The notes: generated by a model from the letters alone, not told the origin. Numbered from the stretch's first letter, positions 16,585 through 25,073 are shown. The stretch is DNA of 64,000 nucleotides from Microlunatus elymi (GCF_007362775.1 NZ_CP041692.1:620001-684000), one strand, 5' to 3'. Numbers and translations: made by a program.

Positions 16585-18384
16585 TCAGGCCGTTGCCCCA
16601 TCAGACTCATATCCACGGGCCTGCTGCATGAACAGGCTCCGATACTGGGTCTGTCTCGCCATGAGCTCATCATGAGTGCCCGCTTCGGCAATGCGGCCAT
16701 CGTCGATTACGACGATTTGGTCAGTCATCGTAACTGTCGAGAAACGGTGTGAAACAAGAATCGTGACAGCTCCGGTGCGCGCGGCGATCGAGCGTGCTCG
16801 TTCGGCGAAACGTCTGAACAAGTCATGCTCGGCCTGCGGGTCAAGAGTGGCTGTCGGCTCGTCAAGTACAAGGATGACAGGATCGGGTCGCATCATGCCA
16901 CGGCTAAGGGCGACTCGCTGCCACTGTCCCTGACTGGGGCGGTGACCATCAAAGGTGGATCCAAGCTGTGTTGTCCACTGCTTCGGGAGCCGCTCAATGA
17001 AGCTGTCGGCACTGCCCTCTTCGGCAGCTCGTGCTACGGCCGGAATGTTGTCGATCTCAGGCAGGTGCCCGATGCCGATGGCCTCATGCGCCAGCGTCTG
17101 GGGCCGGAGGTAGTCCTGGAACGTTGCTGACGTCGATTGAGAGAGCTGTCCGGGCTCCACCGGAGCGCCGTCAGCAAGCAGTTGACCGCCCGTGGGTGTA
17201 TAGAGCCCCGTAAGCAGCATCACCAGTGTGGACTTTCCGGCGCCGTTGACGCCTACGATTCCAAGCACGCTTCCTGCAGGGATGTGGAGATTGATGTCGG
17301 TCAGGACATCTTTTCTCCCTCCGGGATACCGAAAGGAAACGTGGTCCAAACTGATCCCGTGTCTAAGCTGGCCGATTGGATTTCTAGCTCTGGGGAGCTC
17401 TTCTGTACGTTCCTTTAGCCATAGGTAGTGTTCGGTGACCCTTCCGGATTCGATGACACTGTTCCTGGCGCGCAGAACCGCGCTGACCTGCCCAAGCAAG
17501 CCAACCGTCAGCGCCATCGTAACGGCGATGTCGCCGATGCTTAGCGCCTGTCGATGCGCCAGTTCGATGACCCACCACGTGCTCAGGCCGATGCCGAGCG
17601 TGTAGAAGGCCCAGCCGCTGGCAGTGAGCGCCACGGTCACGGCGCGGACCCGTAACTCCTTCCGAGCCGCCTCAATCCAAATCTGCGATGCCGCGCGGTC
17701 GACGGCGTTTCCTTGGTCGGACCCCTTGATCTCAGCAAGGGACTCCGGCTTGGTCGCCAGTTGATGTAGATCTTCTTCCCAGCGCAGCAGATGCTCCGTG
17801 CTATCTACGATGTTGAGATGAAGTATTCCCGCCCTACCCGCAAGCAAGACAGCTGGCACTGTGAACACGACGACGAGCGGCAGAAGTATGTCGACGCGAA
17901 AGAGCAGGGCTAACGTGACCATGAGTGCGACAACGGTGCCAATCGCGGAGATCGCGGCCCATGCGGCGTACGCGACCGCCCCTGCATCACGAAGAACTCG
18001 ACTTTGCCTGTCTAGGTATTCCGGCTCTTCAAGGTGCTCGACAGTCGCAGCCTCGGTAGACCAATGCAACAGGTCGGTAGTCAACTCCAACTCGGTCAGT
18101 TCCGACAGCTCTCTAGTGAGGCTGTACTCGTAGAGTCCGCCAATCTGGGCGACGACCAAGAATGCGGCACCAATTGTCCCGGCGAGGAAGACACGCAACA
18201 ACAGCGTGTTCTGAAGACCGTCGACAAGTTGGCCTTGTGTCCAGGCGAGAACGCTCGGGGCAGTCACTCGGGCCAGGATCAGCGCAAGCACGGTTAGCGT
18301 CGTTGCGCGCCGCCGTCGTAAACACATGACCACTACATAAGCGGTGAACCTGACCTTCGACCACGCACGTGATGTGGTTTTCAA
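16585..18384 (-). CDS. ABC exporter half-transporter with degenerate signature motif
   Basis: A 599-residue type I ABC exporter: about six membrane segments in the first 320 residues, then an ATPase domain. Walker A is GVNGAGKS, Walker B is VILVLDEPTATLD, and the H-loop is LVSHRFST. The signature reads RPSQGQWQRV instead of LSGGQ, so this subunit probably forms a degenerate composite site. No C39 peptidase domain is present. It overlaps the preceding exporter gene by 4 bp from a TTG start. The pair should form a heterodimer that exports the product of this operon. Confidence 0.88.
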   Translation of the reverse strand: MKTTSRAWSKVRFTAYVVVMCLRRRRATTLTVLALILARVTAPSVLAWTQGQLVDGLQNTLLLRVFLAGTIGAAFLVVAQIGGLYEYSLTRELSELTELELTTDLLHWSTEAATVEHLEEPEYLDRQSRVLRDAGAVAYAAWAAISAIGTVVALMVTLALLFRVDILLPLVVVFTVPAVLLAGRAGILHLNIVDSTEHLLRWEEDLHQLATKPESLAEIKGSDQGNAVDRAASQIWIEAARKELRVRAVTVALTASGWAFYTLGIGLSTWWVIELAHRQALSIGDIAVTMALTVGLLGQVSAVLRARNSVIESGRVTEHYLWLKERTEELPRARNPIGQLRHGISLDHVSFRYPGGRKDVLTDINLHIPAGSVLGIVGVNGAGKSTLVMLLTGLYTPTGGQLLADGAPVEPGQLSQSTSATFQDYLRPQTLAHEAIGIGHLPEIDNIPAVARAAEEGSADSFIERLPKQWTTQLGSTFDGHRPSQGQWQRVALSRGMMRPDPVILVLDEPTATLDPQAEHDLFRRFAERARSIAARTGAVTILVSHRFSTVTMTDQIVVIDDGRIAEAGTHDELMARQTQYRSLFMQQARGYESDGATA

Positions 18385-20126
18385 TCCAACCCCTGCCCGA
18401 GGTTATTGCCAGCTGCTTCGAAGCGACTGGCTTGAAGCCGGAAAAGTGAGGCGTAGCGTCCACCAGCTGTCATTAGCTCGCCGTGGGTTCCGCACTCTGT
18501 CAGTCGGCCACCGTCTAGTAGCGCGATTCGGTCTGCGGAGCGAACGGTTGACAGTCGATGCGAGATCAAAACGACTGAGGCGCCGTTCAGGTTGCGCACG
18601 ATCTGATCAAAGAACTCCGCCTCAATCGCGGCATCGAGGAAGGCCGTGGGCTCGTCCATAACCACGAGTCGCTTGCCACCGCGGACAGCATAGAGAATGC
18701 GAGCCAGTGCCACTCTCTGCCACTGCCCCCCAGACAGATCAATGCCGTCTCGCTGCTGTTTGGACAACACAGTGTCAATCCCGAACGGTAGCTGTTCGAC
18801 TAGGTCCTCGCCAGCGGCCAATCGAATTGAGTCTAAGACAGCATCTCTGTCGATGGGGCCATCCGATGATATAGCGACGTTCTCGGCAAGGGTCAACGGA
18901 TAGCGGACAAAGTCCGAGAACAGCACAGCGGTGTTGCTGGGGGGACCTGAATTGCCTGGCCAGGAAACTGAGCCTGTGGTGGGCTGGTACAACCCGGTGA
19001 GTAGCTTCGCGAGAGTTGTCTTTCCAGCGCCGTTAACTCCAACAAGCCCCACCACCTCTCCTGGCGCGATGTCCAGGTCAAAGTGATCGATCACAAGGGG
19101 ACCGTCGCCATATCCAAAAGAAACCCGTTCCAGTCGGATCTGACCATCCGAAGAAGTGGCGAAAGGAGCCGGAGCATTCTCGGATGCACGTCGCTCAAGG
19201 TAGTCGACTGCCGCTAAGGCGCTCACTGCGAAGCTGGTCATTTGAGCCCTACCGCTGGGCCATGTCGCGAAATAGGCAGCCGATCCCGCCACGATCGCCC
19301 CGACGAACCCGGCTGTGCCGATCTGACCGTTCCAGGCAAGCCAGGACGGCCAGGCGAATATCACTGCAGCCGTTCCAGCCATCAACGCTACGACGCCGCG
19401 CTGGCCACGTAGCGCGTCGCGACGAGCGCGCCATAGAGGGTGCAAGTACTCGGTCGCTTGCCGGTAATGGCGTTCGCGGGCCCAGCCCCCTAGGCCGAAG
19501 ACTCGCAGGTCCCGGGCACCCGCGGCGCCGACGGCCAATTCGCTCCAATAGGCGGTCCTGCGCGACCCAGCCGCTTCAATCGCGGCTCCGTCGTCTCCGC
19601 GCAGCGATAGTTGTTTGCGCCATTCGCGAAGACCGAGCACCAATAGCCCAACAGTTACTGCCAACGGAACGTTGGCCTGTCCGATCACGACGCAGGAAGC
19701 GATCATGCTACCTACTCTGAATAGGTCCTCCAGCTGGGCGAACGCTCCGCTGCCGATGGACTGGCTATACCCATTCGGGCCGCTGGAGGTCGTGGCTAGT
19801 GCAGCCGCGTCTAGTACCTCAGGGTCTTCTACGTCGCTCTGCTCAGGCATACCCGAGAGGAGGAGTCGAACACGGCTTCGGACGTCGCCATCTATGGCGC
19901 GCCCAACGGCACGATTCAGCACCTCCATCGTGTAGGCGCATAGCTCTCGCAGTGCGAGCAGAACACACAGTGCAACGATCAATTGAAGCGGCTGCCGCCC
20001 GTCTAGTGCGGCGCTAATAATCCCGGCAGTCAGAGCTGCAGACAGTGCTGGGGTAACTGCAAACCCAAGATTCGATATGACCAGCGCAACCAATAGTCCC
20101 TTTGGCGCCTGCAGTAGCATTGCCAT
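18381..20126 (-). CDS. ABC exporter half-transporter
   Basis: About 581 residues, with six membrane segments followed by an ATPase domain. Walker A is GVNGAGKT, the canonical signature is LSGGQWQRV, Walker B is LVVMDEPTAFLD and the H-loop is LISHRLST. The ATG at 20126 is chosen because GAGG lies about 9 nt upstream; a TTG start at 20147 is also open. No peptidase domain is fused, so leader removal must be done by another protein, plausibly the caspase-fold enzyme. It is the first large gene of the minus-strand cargo operon. Confidence 0.88.
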   Translation of the reverse strand: MAMLLQAPKGLLVALVISNLGFAVTPALSAALTAGIISAALDGRQPLQLIVALCVLLALRELCAYTMEVLNRAVGRAIDGDVRSRVRLLLSGMPEQSDVEDPEVLDAAALATTSSGPNGYSQSIGSGAFAQLEDLFRVGSMIASCVVIGQANVPLAVTVGLLVLGLREWRKQLSLRGDDGAAIEAAGSRRTAYWSELAVGAAGARDLRVFGLGGWARERHYRQATEYLHPLWRARRDALRGQRGVVALMAGTAAVIFAWPSWLAWNGQIGTAGFVGAIVAGSAAYFATWPSGRAQMTSFAVSALAAVDYLERRASENAPAPFATSSDGQIRLERVSFGYGDGPLVIDHFDLDIAPGEVVGLVGVNGAGKTTLAKLLTGLYQPTTGSVSWPGNSGPPSNTAVLFSDFVRYPLTLAENVAISSDGPIDRDAVLDSIRLAAGEDLVEQLPFGIDTVLSKQQRDGIDLSGGQWQRVALARILYAVRGGKRLVVMDEPTAFLDAAIEAEFFDQIVRNLNGASVVLISHRLSTVRSADRIALLDGGRLTECGTHGELMTAGGRYASLFRLQASRFEAAGNNLGQGLD

Positions 20127-20143
20127 CAGGCGGCCTCGCCGTA

Positions 20144-20308
20144 TCAAAACGACACTCCAATCCAGCTGCGCCGGTCGTGAGCCAGCAGCTGCTCTGCAGC
20201 GGCGAGACGCAGGTTGAGCAATGATGGCACCGTTCGGCTAGCTCCGCCACTTTGCCTCACCGAGTGTGTCGTTGCATTGGCAACCTCCGCTGCTCTCACA
20301 TCGAGCAT
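20144..20308 (-). CDS. Possible small leader gene of the cargo operon
   Basis: A 54-residue frame starting ATG with GGAGG only 3 nt upstream and ending 17 bp before the exporter ATG. The second half is a plausible amphipathic helix (LLNLRLAAAEQLLAHDRR), and the peptide ends SWIGVSF. It could be a second precursor, a small accessory protein or chance. Codon use in the second half fits coding sequence, while the first half overlaps another open frame. Confidence 0.35.
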   Translation of the reverse strand: MLDVRAAEVANATTHSVRQSGGASRTVPSLLNLRLAAAEQLLAHDRRSWIGVSF

Positions 20309-20503
20309 CGGCCTCCGTATCGGTTCCGACACCGGGACACCGCAGCCAGAGGCATACGCGCTTGGGGAACGGTTGTCCGTAGGTCCCGTTTGGCACCAGG
20401 TGCCTGGACAGGTACTGCATACCGAACGCCAGGGGCCAGACGGCGTCGCGGCATCTGACAGAGCACAGGACCTTGTTCGTGCCCTTCGTGCCCTTCGTGC
20501 CCT

Positions 20504-22528
20504 TGTCTTGAATCACCTGATGCTTGACGGATCCGTCTCACCTGATTCTTGACACCTGGTCTAGGAATCTAAGGGGTAGCCGTCCGCGGTCGGTTGGACT
20601 TGATGTTAATCACCGGCGTTCTGGTGGTGCGCCGGACGACTCGGGTTCCACCGTCGTCCAGCTCGATCGCAAAGTCGTTTCGGAGACGTAGATCGTCACG
20701 GTGGCGTATCGGTGGATCCGGCCTAGCGAGACTCTCTGGCTGCAGATACTGATGGTGCCGTCCTTCGAGGCTCGGCGTTGCACCCGGATCGGCTCGACCG
20801 AGGGCCGCGGCGGTGGTCCGGCCGGCCGGAGCCCACGCAACCGGGCCACCTGTTCCGGGGTCAACGGGTTGGGCCGAGTCCGCAACAGCTCACGGGACTG
20901 GAGGTCGAAGAACTGCAGGGTGTCGGGCTCGATCCTGATCCCGACCCGGCGCCCGGCCAGGATCTCCGCGGCCAAGATCGTCTTGCCGCCCAGCGAGGTG
21001 ATGCCGCCGCTTGCAATGGACCGGTCGACCTCCACCGCGGCACCGTCCTCGATCGGCGGCAACGGTGACGGGCCGGCGTTGACCGCACCCGCAGCAACCA
21101 ACCGAGCCAGATCCTTGACCGTCAAATGTGACCGGACCGTTTTGACCCGAGCACCACCGATCAACACGTGGATCATGTCGACACTGGCCCAGAACCGCAC
21201 CACCTGACCTGACCGGGCCGGTCCCAGCCAGAACTGCTTGCCACACAGCAGCATGTTCCCCGACGCCGGCACGACCCGATCCAACTCGACCGGACCACCA
21301 GCCCAGGACTCCTCCGGCGAGTCCGGGCCAGCATCGACCAAAGATTCCTTGTCAGTAAAGGATTCCTGGGCGGGTGGTGACTCGTTGTCGGTCACAGACT
21401 CGGTGGGTTTCAGGGCCGGTGGCAGCCACACGTCGATCAATGCCCGATCCGCTTCCGGGACCGGCCGGAACCGCTGGACCGGGGTCACGGGCAGCTGGTC
21501 GTCCAAGGCCTGGTGCGGCCGGTCGGTGTTGTAATGCTCAACCCAGGCATCGACTGCTGCCTGCGCCAAGATCAGGGACTCGAACGGCTCGGCCTGGTCT
21601 AGAAAGTCGGGCCGGAAGGTGCCGTGGAATCTCTCCACCTTTCCGTTCTGGTTCGGCGAGGCCGGCTGGGTCAACCGGTGGGTGATGCCGTTGTTGCGGC
21701 AGATCTTGTCAAACAACACCTCACCGTTGCGGGCTCCATGACGGCCGAACCGGTCGGTGAACTGCTTCCCGTTGTCGGTGATGATCTCTTCCGGCACCCC
21801 GAACCGGGCCAACGCCTCAGCCAGCGCCAGGCATACCTGCCGGCTGGTGGCCCGCTCCACCACCTTGGCCATCACACAGAACCGGGAATGATCATCAACC
21901 CCGGTGACGATCTTCGCACCGCGGATCTCCCCGGTCCGGGTGTCAACCAGATCGATCCCGCCGACAATATCGATGCCCCACATCTGCATCGGACCCTCAC
22001 GCTGGAACCGGACATAGGACTCCCGCGGACGCTTCCGCGGCCGTGGCTGCGACAGACCTTGCCGATGCAGGATCCGCACGATGGTCCGCACCGAGGGCAC
22101 CGTCAGCCCCTCGGCCGGCCGGCGCAGCATCTCCATCCGGATCCGTTTCGCACCCCACCGGGGATGCTTCCGTCGCATCTCCGCGACCAGCACCTCCACC
22201 GAGGTCGCGACCTGATGCGGACACGACTCCGGTCGATGCGACCGATCCGACAATCCCGCAACGCCCTCGATCAGATACCGCGCCATCCACCGATGCAACG
22301 TGGATCGATGCACCCCCACCGACAGAGCGATCTCGCCGACGTCACCGCCGCCCAAAGCCGCCCGAACCGCGTCCAGACGCTGCTCCACTACCGACAACAC
22401 GATCAGTGCCAATCTCGGCCTCCTCCGAGTCCGACGCCCCGCGGAGACGCCAAACTCACAGTGGCCGAATCAGCCCATGTCGCACATCAGCTGGCACAAG
22501 AATGTCGCGCATCACCTGGCACAAGACA
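20504..22528. mobile_element. IS481-family insertion sequence
   Basis: The ends are imperfect inverted repeats: TGTCTTGAATCACCTGATGC on the left matches TGTCTTGTGCCAGGTGATGC read inward from the right. A second subterminal copy of the GATNNNNGAC block lies inside each end. The flanks duplicate TGCCCT (or 15 bp, TGCCCTTCGTGCCCT), both allowed by the 9-bp tandem repeat in which it landed. It encodes one transposase. Confidence 0.85.
20610..22412 (-). CDS. IS481-family transposase, long form
   Basis: A DDE transposase of 600 residues. An N-terminal helix-turn-helix (EIALSVGVHRSTLHRWMARY) precedes the rve core, with the first aspartate in MWGIDIVGG, the second in IITDNGKQF and the glutamate in NGKVERFHGTF. 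About 250 extra residues follow the core, longer than the usual IS481 enzyme of around 300-350 residues; the extension includes a beta-rich segment. The frame is intact, so the element may be active. It separates the cargo operon from the toxin-antitoxin pair. Confidence 0.9.
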   Translation of the reverse strand: MALIVLSVVEQRLDAVRAALGGGDVGEIALSVGVHRSTLHRWMARYLIEGVAGLSDRSHRPESCPHQVATSVEVLVAEMRRKHPRWGAKRIRMEMLRRPAEGLTVPSVRTIVRILHRQGLSQPRPRKRPRESYVRFQREGPMQMWGIDIVGGIDLVDTRTGEIRGAKIVTGVDDHSRFCVMAKVVERATSRQVCLALAEALARFGVPEEIITDNGKQFTDRFGRHGARNGEVLFDKICRNNGITHRLTQPASPNQNGKVERFHGTFRPDFLDQAEPFESLILAQAAVDAWVEHYNTDRPHQALDDQLPVTPVQRFRPVPEADRALIDVWLPPALKPTESVTDNESPPAQESFTDKESLVDAGPDSPEESWAGGPVELDRVVPASGNMLLCGKQFWLGPARSGQVVRFWASVDMIHVLIGGARVKTVRSHLTVKDLARLVAAGAVNAGPSPLPPIEDGAAVEVDRSIASGGITSLGGKTILAAEILAGRRVGIRIEPDTLQFFDLQSRELLRTRPNPLTPEQVARLRGLRPAGPPPRPSVEPIRVQRRASKDGTISICSQRVSLGRIHRYATVTIYVSETTLRSSWTTVEPESSGAPPERR

Positions 22529-22598
22529 TGCCCTTCGTGCCCTGCACTGCCGATACTGGCTCTGGTGTATCAAGAGCGGCTCGCTGCGCTCGCCGCTG

Positions 22599-22637
22599 GC
22601 GGGCGCGTGTCCTCGCTTCGCTGCGGGCCGCGCCCGC
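22599..22637. repeat. REP-like palindrome after the PIN toxin gene
   Basis: GCGGGCGCG (22599-22607) pairs with CGCGCCCGC (22629-22637) around a CCTCGCTTCGCTGCG-type loop. It ends at the base before the toxin stop codon on the minus strand and may act as a terminator. The same loop motif recurs at 46561-46585. Confidence 0.55.
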
Positions 22638-23063
22638 TCAGCGTAAGGGTCCGTCGAGCGGAACCTCGGAGAGCCCCGTCTGATTCACCAGATAGAACCA
22701 CGGTCCCTCCGGCCTATCTGCGACTATCTGCTCCATCCGATTCCAGTACCGCACGAACCGGCCGAGCCAGTCCCAGGTCGACTGGTCCTGCTTTCCGCCG
22801 ATCCTGAAGACGCGTAATCCAGATTCCCGAATTGCTTCACGCTCAGCCGGCCGAGTTCGAATGCGTTTGTCACGGCCGATTGCCACCAGTCCCCTCGCGG
22901 CCACCGCACGCATCCAGTCGTCGTCAAGTGTGCCGAGAGGGCACTCCGGGATTAGCGGGTGACCGACGTGGATAACATCCTTCCTCGCAGCCGTCAGAGT
23001 TCGCCCAAGCCCCAGCGCGCTCTCGTCAACGTAGAACCGCTCCGCACCTGACACGGCAGTCAT
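22638..23063 (-). CDS. PIN-like toxin of a VapC45-type pair
   Basis: A 141-residue protein with a compact PIN-like layout: an N-terminal acidic motif (FYVDESALGLGRTL), a central DDDW, and GRDKRIRTRPAER. This resembles the PIN-like proteins paired with DUF433 antitoxins, such as Mycobacterium tuberculosis Rv2019. It would cleave RNA when its antitoxin is lost. It starts 6 bp after the antitoxin stop. Such a pair would help retain element 1 in the chromosome. Confidence 0.75.
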   Translation of the reverse strand: MTAVSGAERFYVDESALGLGRTLTAARKDVIHVGHPLIPECPLGTLDDDWMRAVAARGLVAIGRDKRIRTRPAEREAIRESGLRVFRIGGKQDQSTWDWLGRFVRYWNRMEQIVADRPEGPWFYLVNQTGLSEVPLDGPLR

Positions 23064-23069
23064 CGGATG

Positions 23070-23762
23070 TCAGGCCGCGCGCCGTTGTTCGTACTCAATC
23101 GCCGCTACCACTTGCGGCACATCCAATTCGTACAACTCCGCGATCATCTCGATTGGGTCGCCGGCCCGATGAAGTTCGGCAAGGACCGAGGTCTCCACGC
23201 CGCGAACGACCGGCTCACCGAAGGAGCGGAGTGGGTCTATCTCAACTTGTCGATCCGTCCCGGTGGCCCAGACCAGAACCGGCAGCTGTAGTGGCGGAGA
23301 CGACCACTTCAACGACTCCTGGAATCGGTGCGATGGTGGCGTCCAGTCGATGGGCAGCATTTGGTCATCCGTACGAACCACCCACAGGGATTGTTCGATC
23401 CCAACTTCGTCCTGAACGCGCGCAACGATTTCACGTCCCTGAGGTTCCAGCCACAGCTGAGCGGAGGCGAGCGGATACCGCGTGCCCAGCTCAGCTCTGA
23501 GCTTCTCGACCACCGGGCGCATGTGCAGCATCGGAACGCCAGCCTCGCGGTACTCCGCCAAGAACCGGCACTCTATAAACTCTCCCCAAGTGGCTACTGG
23601 GTTCCCCGTAGATCGTCTGCGAATGACCGGGGGGTAGTCGCGGCCCTGTCGCCTGTAGCCATCTATCCAACGCTGGGCGGTCGACCCTCTCAGCCCCAGC
23701 AGATCATCCACCTGGGCGAAGGTGTAAAGCCTTCGGTCAAGCAGACTGGTCACGGTCCCCAT
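23070..23762 (-). CDS. MerR-like/DUF433 antitoxin (VapB45 type)
   Basis: About 230 residues from the ATG at 23762. The N-terminus is a helix-turn-helix (YTFAQVDDLLGLRGSTAQRW) and the C-terminal 50 residues match DUF433 (FGEPVVRGVETSVLAELHRAG, then YELDVPQVVAAIEYE). The layout is that of Rv2018-type antitoxins, which bind DNA and neutralise the downstream PIN toxin. An upstream extension to 23918 is open, but it reads through a palindromic repeat (23875-23925) and is rejected. Confidence 0.78.
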   Translation of the reverse strand: MGTVTSLLDRRLYTFAQVDDLLGLRGSTAQRWIDGYRRQGRDYPPVIRRRSTGNPVATWGEFIECRFLAEYREAGVPMLHMRPVVEKLRAELGTRYPLASAQLWLEPQGREIVARVQDEVGIEQSLWVVRTDDQMLPIDWTPPSHRFQESLKWSSPPLQLPVLVWATGTDRQVEIDPLRSFGEPVVRGVETSVLAELHRAGDPIEMIAELYELDVPQVVAAIEYEQRRAA

Positions 23763-23874
23763 GTCGGAATGATTGCACGGTCGTCGGACCCTCTCCGGCA
23801 CTCGCTCGAGTTCATGGATCCTTCGTGTTCGCCGCGTCCCCTCTCCGGACCAGTCTCCGGCCTCCACTCCGCGC

Positions 23875-23925
23875 GTCAAGGGCGCCTGCGGCGTCCTTCG
23901 GATTCCGCTGCGCTCCACCCTTGAC
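23875..23925. repeat. Palindromic repeat, GTCAAGGG/CCCTTGAC arms
   Basis: GTCAAGGG (23875-23882) and CCCTTGAC (23918-23925) flank a loop containing CCTTCGGATTCCGCTGCGCT. The same arms and nearly the same loop occur at 33585-33631 inside the tail of rep in element 2. Confidence 0.65.
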
Positions 23926-24007
23926 CCACTCCGCTCCGACCTACGATTGGCGCCTACGAGGGGACGCGGCCGGTGTGGGTCGCCGGCTGGGTAGAGGGGC
24001 GAGTTCT

Positions 24008-24026
24008 GGTCTCAGTTTTGGTCTCA
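24008..24026. repeat. Paired 7-bp repeat, putative integrase arm sites (right, element 1)
   Basis: GGTCTCA at 24008-24014 and 24020-24026, period 12 bp, with the same GTTTT spacer as at 42-60. The 20-bp block TGGTCTCAGTTTTGGTCTCA is shared exactly by both ends. Confidence 0.6.
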
Positions 24027-24122
24027 TCCACCACCGTCCAGCGGCGTCCATGCAGGCCAATTCGGGCGGTACGTTACCCCGGCCGCAGCGAGAAATCGCT
24101 GCCCGGACCCCCACGAGACGAC

Positions 24123-24179
24123 CTGCTAAGCGGGTTGAGGGCTCAAACCCTCTCGCGGGTTCAAATCCCGCCGCCTCCG
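24123..24179 (+). pseudogene. Displaced 3' fragment of tRNA-Ser(GCT), right attachment site of element 1
   Basis: The fragment begins in an anticodon loop with GCT (CTGCTAAG) and includes a long variable arm (GAGGG/CCCTC), a T-arm (GCGGG-TTCAAAT-CCCGC) and the acceptor strand CGCCTCC with discriminator G. No matching 5' half or anticodon stem lies upstream. This is the usual scar at the distal end of a tRNA-integrated island. Confidence 0.8.
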
Positions 24180-24462
24180 CCCCTGCGAAGTGTCTGCGGA
24201 CATCGAGTGATGTTCCCAGATCTCGCCCGGCCCGAACTCTCGTACGAGGGTTCGGGCCGTTTGCGTCTCCCGGCCCGAGTCCGCGGCTGCCCGCACTCCC
24301 GCGCGCAAGATCGACTCCCGCACCCGAACCCGCCGCCGACCAACACTGCCGCGCGCAAAACCGGCTCGCGCGGCCGAAATACCGGGTGCGGGAGACGATT
24401 TGGCGCGCGGCTACGACCGGCGACCGCGAAAGTGGCGGACGGCGTTCGTAGGAAGGGTTTCC

Positions 24463-25047
24463 TCAGCCGGACACGTAGTGCTGGATGGTGGGTCCGACCA
24501 GGCGAACCAGGGTGTCGGGGTCGGCGGAGGCCAGCGGTTCCAGGTGGACGACGTAGCGGGCGAAGGCCAGGCCGATCAGTTGCGAGCCGACGAGCTGGGA
24601 CCGCAGCTGGGCGTCGTCGCTGTCGATCACCTGCTCGATCCGGGCAACGATCTCGCGTTCGATGAACTCCTTGAACGGCGTTGCCGCCCCGGACTCGGCT
24701 GATCGCATCAACGCGAACAGCGGATCGAACCGATCACGGTCGTCCCAGATGCCCACGAAGTGCCGCACGATGCGCTCGCCGAGACCGTCCACCCCCGGTT
24801 CGAGCAGCCGGGTGATCAACTCCGGAACGATTGCCGGGAGTTGCATCGAGGTGGCGAACAACTGCGCCTTGTTGGTGAAGAAGTAATGCACCATCGCCGG
24901 ATCGACGTCGGCTTCGGCAGCGATCGCCCGGATCGTCGTAGCCGCGTAGCCACGCTCACCGAAGTTGCGTCGAGCAGCGTCCAGGATCCGTTCCCGGCTC
25001 TGTTCGCCGGTACGCCATCGGCCGGGTCGGCTGTTCTGTTGCGGCAC
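24463..25047 (-). CDS. TetR-family repressor
   Basis: A 194-residue TetR protein. The N-terminal helix-turn-helix is complete (ERILDAARRNFGERGYAATT, then IAAEADVDPAMVHYFFTNKA), and the C-terminal part is helical, as in TetR ligand domains. It is divergent from the dikinase gene, and a perfect 9-bp inverted repeat lies over a promoter in the 96-bp gap, so it probably represses both genes. The ligand is unknown; a rifamycin-like or other aromatic compound would fit the neighbour. Confidence 0.9.
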   Translation of the reverse strand: MPQQNSRPGRWRTGEQSRERILDAARRNFGERGYAATTIRAIAAEADVDPAMVHYFFTNKAQLFATSMQLPAIVPELITRLLEPGVDGLGERIVRHFVGIWDDRDRFDPLFALMRSAESGAATPFKEFIEREIVARIEQVIDSDDAQLRSQLVGSQLIGLAFARYVVHLEPLASADPDTLVRLVGPTIQHYVSG

Positions 25048-25073
25048 GATTCCGGATGGTACTTCATTTTCTG

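Larger units (their letters stand above)
1..24179. mobile_element. Element 1: AICE-type integrative element with natural-product cargo (left end outside window)
   Basis: The backbone is int, xis, a RepSA-like initiator, a TraB/FtsK-like translocase and a Xre regulator. The right end is marked by a tRNA-Ser 3' fragment at 24123-24179 and a pair of GGTCTCA repeats at 24008-24026. The same GGTCTCA pair occurs at 42-60 beside the integrase stop. In element 2 the equivalent repeats lie 80-110 bp from the core, so the left core should be roughly 40 bp before position 1. The plus-strand orientation of the tRNA fragment fits an intact tRNA-Ser to the left. The left boundary is an inference. Confidence 0.75.

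Noticed and set aside
23763-23918. N-terminal extension of the antitoxin
   Set aside because: The extension is encoded by the palindromic repeat region and lies before a much better ATG with the family's normal start.
24040-24122. A complete tRNA-Ser at the right end of element 1
   Set aside because: No 5' acceptor strand, D-arm or paired anticodon stem can be found upstream; only the 3' portion is present.
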